Shown here piece by piece: positions 48,833 to 61,108 of a stretch of DNA of 64,000 nt. The DNA comes from Apostichopus japonicus (taxonomy: Eukaryota > Echinodermata > Holothuroidea > Aspidochirotida > Stichopodidae), in assembly GCF_037975245.1 (NCBI RefSeq), contig NC_092569.1, positions 24,723,168 through 24,787,167 of the forward strand, given 5' to 3'. Every line of letters starts with the position of its first letter. Within the stretch, counting starts at the first letter, position 1. A model generated the notes under the pieces. The model saw only the letters and a list, made by a program, of their open reading frames with translations, searched no databases and was not told the origin of the DNA. Position numbers and translations under genes: made by a program.

Positions 48833-49287
48833 AGAGTTGCTTGCAAACTTAGCTGTTTTAAGCCATTTTTTGAACAAAGGGAAGGTTGTTATCCCACCCT
48901 ACCAGACAAGATTTTACTTAGACTGGCTACCAATACTCCAGGAAGTAGACAAACTGTCTTCCCACATCTTTAACTTACTCCACCAGAGATTCCAGAGAGT
49001 GTGAACATACTTACTACACTTAAGGGAGAAATAAGGCAAGGCCTGGTCTTTTAATGTAGGGAATGACAGATAAGTGGTCACTAGCCTTAGCGTAACCTCG
49101 GAGTAACCTTAATGTGGAACCAGACCACACAGAGACTTAATGGTCCTTCTGGCAGGAATGAGTGTTACCAGAAAATACCACAAATAGATAAAAGGAAATT
49201 GGAAAAATAAAAGTGAAGGGGAAGGGTATATTATACAGGGGGACAAAACTATAGACACTACTATTGGGAAATATTAGGGGTGCTACA

Positions 49288-51792
49288 CTAAGTTGTGGTT
49301 GATGATTCGTTTTAAATGATGTTGACATTTCTTGGAAGTGATAGGTAATGGCACATTGGTGTTTATATATGGGTAACTTGGCATGTTTACAACATGTAGC
49401 CTATCATGGATGAAATTTGCTTATTTAACAGTCCGAGATTTAATATTCGATTGGAACTTTATGACCTTGTTGTCAAGCAAAAAAATGATAGTATATATCA
49501 AACGAAATTTATCGCAAATATTGATCTTGTAGATGTGAGGGATTCGTGTTCCATTATAAATGTCAAGGCCATGTCGAAATACTGGCTAGGACGAAGGGAA
49601 TAGCCTTACTGACAAACTATAGTTAAAAAACACTTACTGGGCCATCTTTTGTGTTCGTCTGTATAACGCTCGACAAATGTTGAAAATGTCTGTATAGCCA
49701 TGCAAGTAAAGGAAAGGAACAAAGCTAGGCATGTTCCCGACTTCCGAACCAAAGGCCATGTGACAGGGGATGGCATTGCAAATTACATACATCGTGTGCA
49801 CATCCGTGGCATGACTCCGGTAGGGGGAAGGTGTGGGAAGGGGCTCAGAAGTGAGACATGTTCATCGGTGCGGCAATTGCCACATGGAGTGGCTCGAGGG
49901 CCCGTGAGAGAATTCACTGGGTGAAAATAATTGGTCTTGTTATGTACTGCAATAATTTTCGAATCCCAGCCAGTTCAACTTTATTATATAAGCTTCACAT
50001 TTTATGATTGAAATATCCGAATTCGACCAGCATCAAGTATACTCTTTACACAAATAATGTATTTGATTTGTGTTTTCCTTGATACCCGGAGTTGCGGGTT
50101 CGAAGCTGAACAACTGGGAAAATTATATGCTACCAAAATTTAAATCGAAAGCAACAAGAAAATAGAAAAGCCTGGATCTTCTAATTCTGATGCATTATAT
50201 TGTAATAATTATTGTTGGGACTTAAATTGCTTTTAGCTCCTTGCGATCGCACTGCACTGCAAGAAAGCTTGGCATAAGGCAAAGACAAACTCATACGGTA
50301 CTTAACCGCTCATCATCCGAATGATACCGTGGAGATTATGTGCCATTTTAAGGTCGAAGAAACCGTATGTACGCAAAATGTCCATTTGCATTGAAATTGA
50401 TTGGTTGGTCTGGTTTTGTTCGGAATCGGATAGTTGTTGTAGCAGAAAGTGTCTTCAAGAAGATGTTGCTGTATAGGGTAAAGGGATAGGAGGGAGATGT
50501 TATTATTTTTTATTTTTGGGGGGAGGGGGGGGGGGGCGTCAGCGACATTGCCCTGTCCTCGCGTTCTGATATGTCGGGTATATAGGCCTTATCCTATATT
50601 TGATTTATACATCCTAGTGAATCAAAAGAAAATCTGTTTTCATATAAAATTGGTGTTCATATCATTCATTTCTGGACCAATGAGCTTTAAAACTGTATGA
50701 AATTAGTTTCCCTTTTCGCTTACCGGTACAGGAATGTACATATACAGGTACGATAAGCTTAATACCGGTAATGATCGAAAATGGACCGCTAATACCTCCG
50801 TACGGCTAAGGACCCTTGTATTCATGCAGTGACGAGTATAAAAGCTTTGTCAATATTGAATGACTTACCTATTCTGGAACATTCATCCAAGTTAAACGCA
50901 AATAGTCTAGGGAAGAACTAACAGTTGAAACCAAGGTTCTGAGAAAAGAACGAAACTTTTATCGAGGGAAATGTTATTCTAATGGAATTGTTGATATATC
51001 TTAATTGCTTACCTTGGCTACGTGTTTAAATAACTTGTCAAGTTTTAGTTTATTTGTAGTAGTGAACGAAGTGCTGTTGTTGTTGTTTTGGATATTATGT
51101 GGATAGCCGAAGACGCGCTTTCTCACTCTGCGGAAGGAATAGCAGCAGCAGTAGTAATTAAACAATAAAAGTTGTCTTAATAAAGACATGTTGACCTACA
51201 GAAGATAAGGGTCATAGCTGACACGCCTTTTCTATACTATATATATACATGTGTTATCCTGTATTTCACAAAAAGGTGACGGTAAGTTTTCTTATTTCTT
51301 GCTCTCTGTAGAACATATTCAAGGTCAAAAGTTATAGGAAGGAATATATAGGTTTTATCTGCTTTCATTGTCAGCGTAGCGAGTTATTGCATATATAGGG
51401 TGGTGGTATATATATATAGAGGTGATAAATTCGTAAATAAGTGATCCCTTTCATGTTATTTTACTACTCGCTGATATTACATGACGCAATATCTACTGGT
51501 AGACTGATATTTTCTGTTCTGAATCTGTGTGCAAGCGCATTAACCAAATGTGTCCATATATATTTCGAAATACTGACGTAGGATATTATAGCAGGGAATT
51601 GTTATGGAACTCCCTGGTGATATCCCAGTTTCAACTAGGTCATATATCTCTAAAGGGAAACGAACCGTATTTTTATTTGGAGTTGGTTGGTTGAGTGGCT
51701 GGGTATGCTGGATGGCTGGTTGTCTGCGTCGGGATGGGGTGGGAGATTAGGGGTGGGGGGAGATTAGGGGTGGAGGGGACAAGGTGATCGAG
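49288..51792. other. Intergenic, no gene seen
   Basis: AT-rich sequence. Open frames at 49406-49603 and 49700-49924 show no domain or splice context. There is a poly-G run at 50519-50535 and a G-rich tract (51735-51780) with quadruplex potential just before the next element. Confidence 0.4.
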
Positions 51793-52324
51793 GTTCGTGC
51801 AATTTATATCACACTGTAAATTTTAATTAGTCATATACACATGCCAAAATGGTCAAATGACTAATTTTGCATTAGTCAGAATTTTTGACTAATTTCATCA
51901 GTCATATGACTAATTAAAATGGCTAAAGACCAATGAAAGTTAGTCATTGTCCAAAATAGTGACGAAGCATAATTAGTCAATGGGAATCACGAAATTTGAT
52001 TTCAAAGCTTTATTTGTTATTTTTGGTCTTCAAGGTTTTTTGTTATTTACTTACAAACAACTTCCGCGCCACAATATGGATGAATATTAAAAAATTGTTT
52101 ATAAAATCACCAATAATTAAAAACCCAAGGAATAATGGATATGCTATATAACAATTTTCGGTTAAGTGTAAACTCTAAGACGTCATAGGAAAAATTTCCA
52201 CAAATTTTTTGGTGAAATTGATAATTACTTATAGCAAAAACTTAATTAGGTTAAGGCGATATTCCAGCACCGGTAATAAAACGTCTTCGTCATTTGACTA
52301 ATTTAGAATTCACAAATGACGTCA

Positions 52325-52448
52325 GATATACGTAGCCGCGCGTGCGCACTCTGCAGGCGCCAGGCCTCTAGCTCTCGATGATTCCGACGCCATATTTGAT
52401 ACTGCAGTAAGAAATTCTGGAGCCGAGAAAACGTCTGCAGTCGCAAGG
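52325..52448 (+). promoter_or_regulatory. CpG-rich start region and possible 5' UTR exon of the element gene
   Basis: In an otherwise AT-rich element this stretch is GC-richer (AGCCGCGCGTGCGCACTCTG). It ends in TCGCAAG followed by donor-like GTGGGT at about 52447. This looks like a promoter with a non-coding first exon, an inference from composition and position. Confidence 0.35.
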
Positions 52449-53934
52449 TGGGTGTATCTTATAACTTTACTAAATTGTGATTTAATTGGAAGTTATTCTT
52501 TATTTAGTATTTTTAGAATAGATAGTTAAATTGATGACAAGTAAATTACCAGTTTTAGTTCTGCTTAGCAACAACGAACGTTCGTCGTTCTAGCCTAACG
52601 TTATGCCATATGCATGATACGTGCAGGATACCTCATACTCATAGGCCTAACGTGATTCAATAGGCTATGATGTGCACACAAAGTTATCTTTGTTTATTTT
52701 TAAATGTTAACCTGAGTAGGGCTAAGCTTATTTACTGTTCAAATCGATGAAATTGTCAGACTGAAAGTAACGGTGAACAGCATTATAACTACGGTGGTCG
52801 GCACTGGGCGGGCCCGACTAGCACGGAGGATTTTCGCCCACCACTCCGGATGAAAAACACTGCTTCCGACCGGCACTAATTTCACATAAAAAACTGCTTA
52901 AAACGTAACTATTTGTGAATAAAAGTGTTACTTGCATTAATATTTCCGTCCTTAATCGTGTTTTATTTGCAATTGTACAAGAATCATGTTTTGCAAGGAC
53001 AATTTTCCTGAATGTTTGAGATTTAAAAATCTAAAAAAACTGAAACCAAATCACAATCTAACTTCTTGTACACGTGCACATTAGCGTGAACCAGAGCCTA
53101 AACATACAGGAAGGCTATAATCCTACTTATGGAGAACAGGACCTAAACTTCCTAGCTAGGTGGAAAAAAATCGGTTTGCTGTAGGGCAATTTTCGCACTC
53201 CAGCGGATCTGTACTTTTTTTTAGCCAGCTAGATGGTGAACATCCCTTTTCATATCATGTATCACTGGATTGGGGGTTTACAGCATTTGGTCAAGTTTTC
53301 TCGAAAGGGTGTATTACAATAACGTTTCTGGAAAAGTTTGTCCAGTACACGTGTCATGATCATACCGGGGCTGAGCTATACAGCAGCTTGAAGGTCGTCT
53401 GCCTCATACACTGCAATACGATGTGGTGAATTGAACTGAAACTGATTCGCAAATAAGCTTACATAAAATTTTCACCGAATAGTCACTTAAATCTCTAACC
53501 CTATGGCAGCCTAACAACACACTAAGTCAATGGGGGAAATCAAGCCTAACCATATGTTTATTCGCTGAACCTGTGACGCAGTAGGCTGGCACTAAAATTA
53601 TCCATAGTTTAGAGGGCTGTACTACTATTATGCAGATATTAACGTTACGGTCAATGGTCTTTGTAGTTAGCATATATGTGTGGCGTAGCTTAATTGTTTT
53701 GTTTGACTTTTGGAATGTCAACATGGGTTTTCTGTAGTTCTTGGGGGCATATTTTTAATGCAAATGGCTAATTCCCATTTTCAATTGTAGTTGCGTACCA
53801 CTCGTTGAACAAGGCTAACAATGTACAAGGCGCAGGTAAAGGCTATACTTATGTGCTGTTTTTATCAGACTTTCGAGTAGCCCATTGTCACAATCATTGA
53901 TAAGTGACTAAGAAATTTTATTTATTTCCAACAG

Positions 53935-54103
53935 GTATGCAAAGAAGAGGGCATCCATGATTTGTTTATAGCTCCATGGTTGTAGGAAGGTCTCATGAAG
54001 TATAGCAAATCTGTACTACTTAAGGTGCGCCAGTTGATGAAGAGAAAGGATGAGGTCTTTTCCTGGGCAGTTGATGAGATGCAAGGGCAACGAGATGAGC
54101 AGA
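53935..54103 (+). CDS. Element gene, candidate exon A
   Basis: The acceptor is TATTTCCAACAG (53934) and the donor is A/GTAAGA (54104). The frame reads VCKEEGIHDLFIAPWL, a TAG stop, then from ATG 53995 MKYSKSVLLKVRQLMKRKDE then VFSWAVDEMQGQRDEQ. Either translation starts at that ATG or the stop is a disabling mutation. The split codon joins exon B in frame. Confidence 0.4.
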
Positions 54104-55030
54104 GTAAGAAGGGTACATTCTATTATTTGGTTATTTATTAATATTCAGTGAGGAAGTGTTGAATGACTTATCTGTTTGATTTAATAGAGCCCAAGTCGGG
54201 AATGGTTTAAAGATTCAGGTAACATGGAATTAGAGGAGGGACTTAACCTTAGATGTAATGTTGCACAGTAAACCAGTATTTGAAAAAAATATTTGTAATT
54301 ACCAGTTCAAGCAAGGTATGATACCACAAAAATGAAAGGACCGAAGTACCATCAGTGGCTATACTTATGAAATAGTGTAACTGGTGATAGCATGTATTAC
54401 ACATACCCTATATCACATAGTTCTGAAGACAAAGTAAAGTATGTTGCTTATTTATCTTTTTTTGGGAACCCAAGTATTTCTGTGAAAACACTGTATTATC
54501 GGGTGCCATTTTTGTCAGTACAACTAGTACTTGTTTTCAACAGTACCATGCAATTTCACTCAGATGGGTTCATCAGCACGAAAGCAAGCATCAAATAGTG
54601 GATCCTAAATAATTGAAGCAAACATTTTGCCTGTCATGTTTATGACACACATGTGTATGATTGCTTGTGTGGTGCTTCCCGGGTCAGTACTAAAAAGGAA
54701 TCCTGATCAATGAAGGGAGACTATTTTGCTGTCATTTTGTACAGGTTATATCAGCAGAGCTCTGACAAGGTTTATAATAGTTACATTGTTATGAATTGCA
54801 ATAAAGTCCTGGTGAGAAGGAGCCATGTTATGAATTCGTATGAAGTCCACGAAGCAGCTATCCTGAGGTTTGTCCGATTTAACAAGAACACAAGGTGCTG
54901 CAGAACAATAAAGACGAAGCGTTATTCAGAAACATTAAAATTTCAATGTATAAGAGAAGTAACCGACTTTATATGGGTATCATTGTCATTGTACACATCT
55001 AATTATAATTCTTATTTATTTTGTCAACAG

Positions 55031-55116
55031 ATGCCACTGCTGTTGCTGCTGTGCTTGGTATTCCATTGTTGTTGAAGGAGAAAATAAAAAGCTTCCTGAT
55101 ATTTGCTGATGAAAGT
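55031..55116 (+). CDS. Element gene, candidate exon B
   Basis: The acceptor is TTTTGTCAACAG (55030) and the donor is GTAAGG (55117). In frame with exon A it reads ATAVAAVLGIPLLLKEKIKS then FLIFADES. The LG(I/L)P.LLKE pattern recalls multi-copy proteins of fish and invertebrates often labelled SAM-domain-containing protein 3-like; this is from memory and tentative. Confidence 0.4.
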
Positions 55117-55365
55117 GTAAGGACATATTAACCCTTCAAGTCTCATGGGATCTTGTCATAATTGATTTGCAAGTGCACTTTTCAAAAAATTAAAACTAGA
55201 CGTTACCATTTCGCTACGTTACAGGACTGTTGGTGTCATTCGAAAGAGCTAATCTTTTTTCAGAAAATGACACTTTTTTATTGGGGGGGGGGGGATATTG
55301 AATACTGCCCTCCACCACACAAGGGCAGTCCGGACAAAGGGGAAAAAGTTCCCCTTTACAGTGTT

Positions 55366-55368
<3 letters not shown>

Positions 55369-55456
<88 letters not shown>
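55369..55456. repeat. (TA)n microsatellite, about 43 units
   Basis: An uninterrupted TA tract inside the 6.3-kb element, just after a GGGG...CCCCTTT segment that may be another small MITE. Confidence 0.97.
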
Positions 55457-55457
<1 letters not shown>

Positions 55458-56538
55458 CACTTGGGAACAATGGCAGTTTTTTGACAAAATATGAATGAAA
55501 ATTAGACAAAATTGGCATAAACTCCAACTCGAAATTTTGAAAAACAAGTCTCTAGGATCAAGGGCATGTAGTGTGGGGGAAACTTCTGCCAGCCATGTTA
55601 AGTCCGCCATTCAGTGGGGTGGGGTGCTGGGGAACTGTATGAGGTTCTTGTTGTATTCGCCATTGTGTGCCCTTTTTCAACACAAAGTGCCCCTTTTGTG
55701 GGGATTTGTCCCCTGCCCTATTCCCATGTAGGCGTCCCTGTTTGTACAATCTTTTACCAAAATAATATATGTGGATGCCTTTATGATCTGTAGTTAGCTC
55801 CTAATGTTTTTATTAGTGATATATATGGTCAATTCCATTTAAACTTAGCATGGTGGTGTTGGTATAACATTTGCCATTTTAATTTGTTCAGATTAATTTT
55901 CATGAGTGGACAGGGACAGCAATGAATTTCCTACAAAACGCTTGTAAATCTCATGAGAAATAATGTGATGGGTGTTAAACCAAAATTAATAGCCAGTTTG
56001 AATTTCATCTTGAAAGCAAATGTTTTTTCATGGTATTTGGAAACAACAGTTGGCACTCACTGAAGGTGAAGAGTTGGTCTCTGAAAATGTAGGCCATGTG
56101 ACCATACCTTTGACGCATAAGGAACAGCTGTGCAAAAATATGACCTGTAAAACTGTTCATAATCTAAGCACATTAGTATTATAAATTTCTTATCAATATA
56201 TGTGTGGAGTGAATGGTTTTGGCAGATTGTTTTGTGATTTTATTGTTACTTTTGAATTGTCCAGGGTTAGTGTTAGAACTAATTTTTAACAGAGAAAACA
56301 AATTTTCCAAACTTAAATGCAGCTTGATTGGTTGGGATTTATTTTACTTGTCGTGAAACTGCATGCAGCTAGACAACAGCCATTTTGCTTAAAATCACAC
56401 TTGAATGGGAATTTAAAAAAGTGGTGTAGAAAGCCAAATTATTTCAGGTTCAAGTAGGGTGACTAAAAGCCACATTGATACCAATCATCACCTGTACCAT
56501 ACCATGTAAAATTTTATGGTGTATTTTCTTGCTTATAG

Positions 56539-56714
56539 AATGAAGACCCCCAAGCCTCTACATCAGGGGAAATGGTGCCACTTATGGAGAATCAACCTGC
56601 TTTACAATATTTGTTGATGGGGAAGAAGTTGGATCTTGCAGTCTGCTGATTTCGGATTTGTCTTCATACATTGCATCGTTTTACGTTTTCGACTTAGCTT
56701 ACCCCACTATTTGA
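56539..56714 (+). pseudogene. Element gene, terminal module, copy 1
   Basis: After acceptor TTGCTTATAG (56538) the meaningful frame reads LYIRGNGATYGESTCF, TIFVDGEEVGSCSLLISDLS and SYIASFYVFDLAYPTI, then TGA at 56712. Copy 2 has Cys at that position and continues KKTMVFIQKII, which copy 1 also encodes after its stop. This frame is out of phase with exon B through the visible acceptor, so a frameshift or a missed exon is implied. The YVF.LAYP...FIQK ending resembles the C-terminus of transposon-associated SAMD3-like proteins. Confidence 0.45.
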
Positions 56715-56943
56715 AAGAAGACCATGGTATTCATTCAGAAAATCATCTTAAGCATTAATGACAATTTTAAGTTAGACCTTTCCATTTTAAGTGTGTTGGA
56801 GAGGGTTAATCAAAACCTCTAGGTGTAAAAACAAGAATAGACCTCTGACCGTTGTCGTTTGTCTGCTGTTAAAACGAAATTATCATACTTTTAAACTAGT
56901 TGATACTTAAAATGTAATTCATAATAAGATTTAAATATTTATC

Positions 56944-57178
56944 CCTCTACATCAAGGGAAATGGTCCCACTTGTGCAGAATAAACCCACTTTACAATATT
57001 TGATGGGGAAGAAGTTGGCTCTAGCAGTTGGTTGATTTCAGCTCTGTCAGCATACATAGCATACATAGCATCATACTATGTTTTCAACTTGGCTTATCCC
57101 ACTGTTTGTAAGAAGACCATGGTCTTCATCCAGAAAATCATTCAGTATTTTCTGGTCAACTTCACACTTGTTGTGTAG
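56944..57178 (+). pseudogene. Element gene, terminal module, copy 2 (tandem duplicate)
   Basis: It is a diverged duplicate of 56553-56752. It reads LYIKGNGPTCAE, a TAA at 56981, then THFTIFDGEEVGSSSWLISA, LSAYIAYIASYYVFNLAYPT and VCKKTMVFIQKIIQYFLVNF to a TAG at 57176-57178. A YIA triplet duplication is present. Each copy carries a stop that the other lacks, so both are decaying independently. Confidence 0.5.
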
Positions 57179-57536
57179 CAGTACACTTTAAAGCAAGGAT
57201 TTGAGTCATGACATGACATGTTTTTAATAGAACTTTGACTTTTCAGTTCTTATTAAACTGTATTTGTCCATTATGTATGAGTGGACATACTGCTGTGTAA
57301 TTTTTATATCAATATATTGTATTTTCAATCCTCTCACACAATTTGGTGATTGGGACAGCCATTTGGGACCAACTTGTTTATAATATTTGCATCCCTTGAA
57401 ACAGTTCTCTGAAAATATTGGCTTAATCTGACAAAGTTTTTTTTAATGATTGAAGCATGGGAGAAATATCACCCCATTCTAGCTGTAACACTCCTATTGA
57501 GGCTTTTCATGTATGCTTTTCAAGATATCTTATAGC

Positions 57537-57542
57537 AATAAA
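57537..57542 (+). promoter_or_regulatory. Poly(A) signal of the element gene
   Basis: AATAAA at 57537, with a second AATAAA about 18 bases on, follows both terminal modules and precedes the right subterminal repeats. Confidence 0.4.
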
Positions 57543-58398
57543 TGAGTCTGGTAAAATAAAGCCATGATTTCTGTATTTTTTATTCAAACATACCTTTTCA
57601 ACCTTGCAATAGGATTTCCTTCATTTACCCCACAAGATTGCCCAATTTGTTTTTTTTTCTGGGAGGGGGGGGGGGGGTCGGATTGTATTAGCAAGAGCCA
57701 GCAGGAACCCTGAGTGAAACTCACAGATTTTATGCACACGAAGATCTCCACACAAACTGGAGGCCCAAAACATCCGCTAAAGTGAAATCAAAATCGTGAT
57801 GGATGGCGCATTAGTCTGATGACTATTGAATAACAGGTCAAGTGCTGTGCAGGACTAATTTTGGAAGTCACCAGACTAAATGAATGGTCATATGACTATG
57901 ATATATTAGTCACTTGACTAGTTTAGCTAATTAGTCATACGACTAATCTTTGCTGGTTAGTCATTTGACTAATTTTAATTAGGCGTACGAAGCACTGTGC
58001 AGGACTAATTTTAATTAGTCAATTTGACTAACTTAGATTAACAGTGCACGAACGATTGTTAATATACTTAATTTAATTCTGAAAGTGACGACAAACCAAA
58101 CTCTAGAGCAGGCATTTCTCGTCCTCCATCACTTTGGTTATATGCCACTGCCTTTCTCATCTTGCTAATATAATGAGTGTTCTAATGATCTCTTGACACC
58201 AGTGTACATAAACACATAGGTACGCAGGTCTGCCTATGTATAACTATCCATTCACTATAAAAGGGGGCGTGGCGATGGGTTTGTTACTACTAGCAAACTA
58301 ACCAATAGGCGTGATTATTGATGTTAGGCCTTGCTATACTTCTTCGCTTATAACACATTAGTATATGTATCATCATTATAGGTGCTTTAGGATTATAT

Positions 58399-58510
58399 GT
58401 TATATATATATATATGTATATGCCTATATATGTTATATATATATGCCTATATATATAGGCCTATATGCCTATATATAGGCCTATATATAGGCCTATATAT
58501 ATATATATAG
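58399..58510. repeat. Palindromic TATAGGCCTATA microsatellite
   Basis: Runs of TATA broken by GCC, GGC and GGCC, so most units are self-complementary (TATAGGCCTATA). Similar in kind to 24418-24536. Confidence 0.85.
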
Positions 58511-58683
58511 CTTCGGCTTTAGGAATCACAAATGACTTCGAGTTAGTTAGAATCATGTTTGATCTCTAGAGTAAGGCAAATATGTCACCAAACAGAACTA
58601 GTATTGTTCGATACAGGTGACAAACGCCTACAGTGGAATTACGACCTTCCTTACCGGTTTCGAACCTCCGGAAATACAATCAG

Positions 58684-58755
58684 CGTCCATAGCCTAGTGG
58701 TTAGGGTGTCCGCATATAAAGCGGGAGGCCCGGGTTCGGGCGTGGGTATAGTGGA
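58684..58755 (+). repeat. tRNA-like SINE head
   Basis: Box A-like CATAGCCTAGTGGTTAGGG and box B-like GGGTTCGGGC flank a possible anticodon stem CCGC/GCGG. The box A words match the 39.1-kb repeat almost exactly. The T arm is truncated, so it is not a functional tRNA. Confidence 0.55.
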
Positions 58756-58854
58756 GGGCATGGGATGAAGGAGGAGGAATGACGGTGTGGCTAATGATGG
58801 GGTGGGGACTGGAGGAGATTGTTGTGGAATTTGAAGAGTTTGGGTAAAGAAGAG

Positions 58855-58960
58855 GTCGGGTGGTGAAGGGGTCGGGACTGATGGGACGGGGAGTGAGGGG
58901 GCGGGGAGTGAGGGGGATAGGAGTGAGGAAGCGAGGAGTGAAAGGGCGGGGAGGAGAGTA
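58855..58960 (+). repeat. G-rich minisatellite
   Basis: Imperfect 15-20-bp units of the type GGGGAGTGAGGGGGC directly downstream of the tRNA-like head. The Pro/Ser-rich frames on the minus strand are artefacts of it. Confidence 0.75.
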
Positions 58961-61108
58961 GATCGCATCCGCAAAACAGACGTTGCGTTTAGAGTGGAAC
59001 TTTAAGCCACACAAATAAATGAAACCGTCAGAAAATATGAAAGCCTAATTCGTGTCGAAATCTGGGTAGAAGTTGTTCTTGCCATCGCAAAAATATTACA
59101 CGTTTAAATTGATTGTGCAATTTTTGGACTCGCGTTCGATAAAGTTCTTGTTTTCAACTAATTTGACTGACACATGTACTTTGTAGAGATGAAAGCTGAT
59201 GTCAAAAGGTGATAATTTTGTTGATCATTCCTTTCAGAATGATCCAACTCGAGCAAGTGCTTTTACGATCGATTAAAATATCAAGCAAGACGTAATGTTT
59301 TGATCTTAATTCGATAAAACGGCGGTTGCCGACAGATTGTTTCGTCAAGAAAACTGTCTAATCAGGACGAAAGTACCACGCAGTAACGATGGCTAGGCCC
59401 TATAGCCCAAGGCAGTATTTTCAAGCCGTAGGTGAGAGCCTATAGTCAAGTCTTCAGAATCTGTCAAAGATGGAATAATCCTGACACCAATATCTTGTTT
59501 ATCGATAGATAATATGAGGGGAAGAGTTGCTTGTGTTCATCGCTCTCCTCAAGCAGGGAGCTGTTTATAAAACATTCTCGCTGCTTTCAACCTTGTCCCC
59601 TTGTGAGGTCGCGCTACAGCTTGGTTTGGTCTTCTTCAATTACACATTGTTATCGTTATATGAGCCAGGTCTATTGTTATTGTTTTGGTGGTTGATCTAA
59701 AATGCGGATAGCATAGTCACCCTCCGCGCCACTTTTAAGATGTGGCATTTATTACATCATTATACGAGGTGTGCAATGTTAGGCAACACACGGAGTAATT
59801 CTTTCATGTGAAAGTTTTTTTTCACCAGCATGCATGCTCATGTCAATTCTTTAGCAGCAATGGGCCCACAGCAATTTGAATGTACATTAACGTAAGCAAT
59901 GTAATTTTATTGGTGACTATGTTATACAAAAGTATAGCAATGTATATTATTATGTACATTATTCAACTAACATAATTTATCAGGAAGGTATAGGGCACTG
60001 CAGAATATATCTTGCATTCATTATAAGTCACATGTACCTGCCGCCAGCTGGCGGCGGAGCAGGGGGTGGGGGGGGGCAGCCCACCGTCCCTCAGTGTTGT
60101 GGAAAGCCGTTAAAAAGAGTCCCTTTTCATAAATTAGAGGTGCCACATTTTTTTAAATACGTTTCTTTGGCAAGTTAAAATGTGCCCTTGCGTTATGAAA
60201 CATCGATCCATTTTGCTTAAACATAAAAAATAAATTATAATTGAAAGAATTGCCCTCTTGTTGAAAAACAAAATAGAACTTTGTTCTTACGAAATGCACC
60301 AACAGTGGATCCATTTTGGCTTAAAAACATTTGGTTTTGATCTTAAAAATGAAATTCAAATATCTATTTGGCTTGGCTCCGAATTTGTGATGTTACTCCT
60401 CCCACCACTCCCCCTCCCCCTTCCCAGGTTGAACCCACTCTATCACCCTGCTTGTTGCTTCAGTAATGGACCATCCTTCATCATTCGTGCCTGTGTTAGC
60501 CTATCTGTAAGATATTGAATGTTCTAGCCATGTATAAATTGGCCAACGTGGGGTAACTATTCAAATGCAACTAAACATACCTGGGCAACATTTTCTGAAT
60601 CTCCGCAAAACAGTCCCCTGCAGATCATGCAAAAAAAAAAGCCATTAGTTTGTAAATGAAATTCATGTTTTATTCTGTCGTACAAGTTGATTTTACTTTA
60701 TGCAATAACATTTTCCCTCCTACACGTAATATTTGATTCTGCCATGGTAACGTGGTTTTTTAAACGCTTAAGGCATGCTTGCATATTTTCTTTTTGTCAT
60801 CTTTTAATGTACGGCTCGAGGCGGTCTTAACCTTTCTTTAAAATCAAACAATACCAACCCATCAATCAGAGGTTTAGTGGGAAACGAATTATTGTTATGA
60901 TTCTCATATTTCTGGGCATATTTGTTTCTATCTAAAAAAAATAACAACGGATTCATTTTCCAAAAATGGAGAAGAAAATGACGTGTTAATTGATTAGCGA
61001 GGAATGGAGAGAAAGAAGAGTAGAGAAATAGGTGGAAATAGAGAGAGAGAAGGTGGAGAAAGAGAGAGGGAGGTGGGCGGAGAGAGGGAGGGAGGGAGGG
61101 AGGGGTGG
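58961..61108. other. Intergenic, no gene seen
   Basis: AT-rich sequence with a G-rich stretch at 60057-60075 and a GA-rich tract (61005-61105). No exon supported. Confidence 0.45.

Larger units (their letters stand above)
46740..49287 (-). mobile_element. Non-coding retroelement-like or transcribed unit
   Basis: The region is free of long frames. On the minus strand it starts TGTAGCACCCCTAATATTTC at 49287, resembling an LTR 5' end. A consensus donor CACAG/GTAAGAGT at 48740/48739 ends a 93-bp segment that recurs perfectly at 47037-47129. Three copies of TCTGTGTGCAT.TAGCCATCACAG-type words lie at 48486-48635. No primer-binding site, polymerase or matching second LTR was found, so both an LTR-derived unit and a non-coding RNA gene remain possible. 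Confidence 0.35.
51793..58053 (+). mobile_element. 6.3-kb TIR element with a small spliced gene
   Basis: The outer ends GTTCGTGCA (left) and TGCACGAAC (right) are inverted. Inside them, subterminal regions 51820-51980 and 57830-58035 are packed with ATTAGTCATATGACTAAT-type palindromic words in inverted arrangement. Two GCACTGTGCAGGACTAAT-like repeats lie near the right end. Between the ends are a CpG-richer start region (52325-52450), candidate exons on the plus strand and poly(A) signals. No transposase catalytic domain was recognised, so the element may be non-autonomous or decayed. The target duplication was not resolved. Confidence 0.6.

Noticed and set aside
53160-53429. 89-codon frame inside the 6.3-kb element as an additional exon
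   Set aside because: No clear acceptor or donor joins it in phase with exon A, and no family resemblance was seen.
55162-55610. Frames with long Tyr-Ile repeats
   Set aside because: They arise from the (TA)n microsatellite.
58651-59014. Pro/Ser-rich minus-strand frames
   Set aside because: They come from a G-rich minisatellite downstream of a tRNA-like head.
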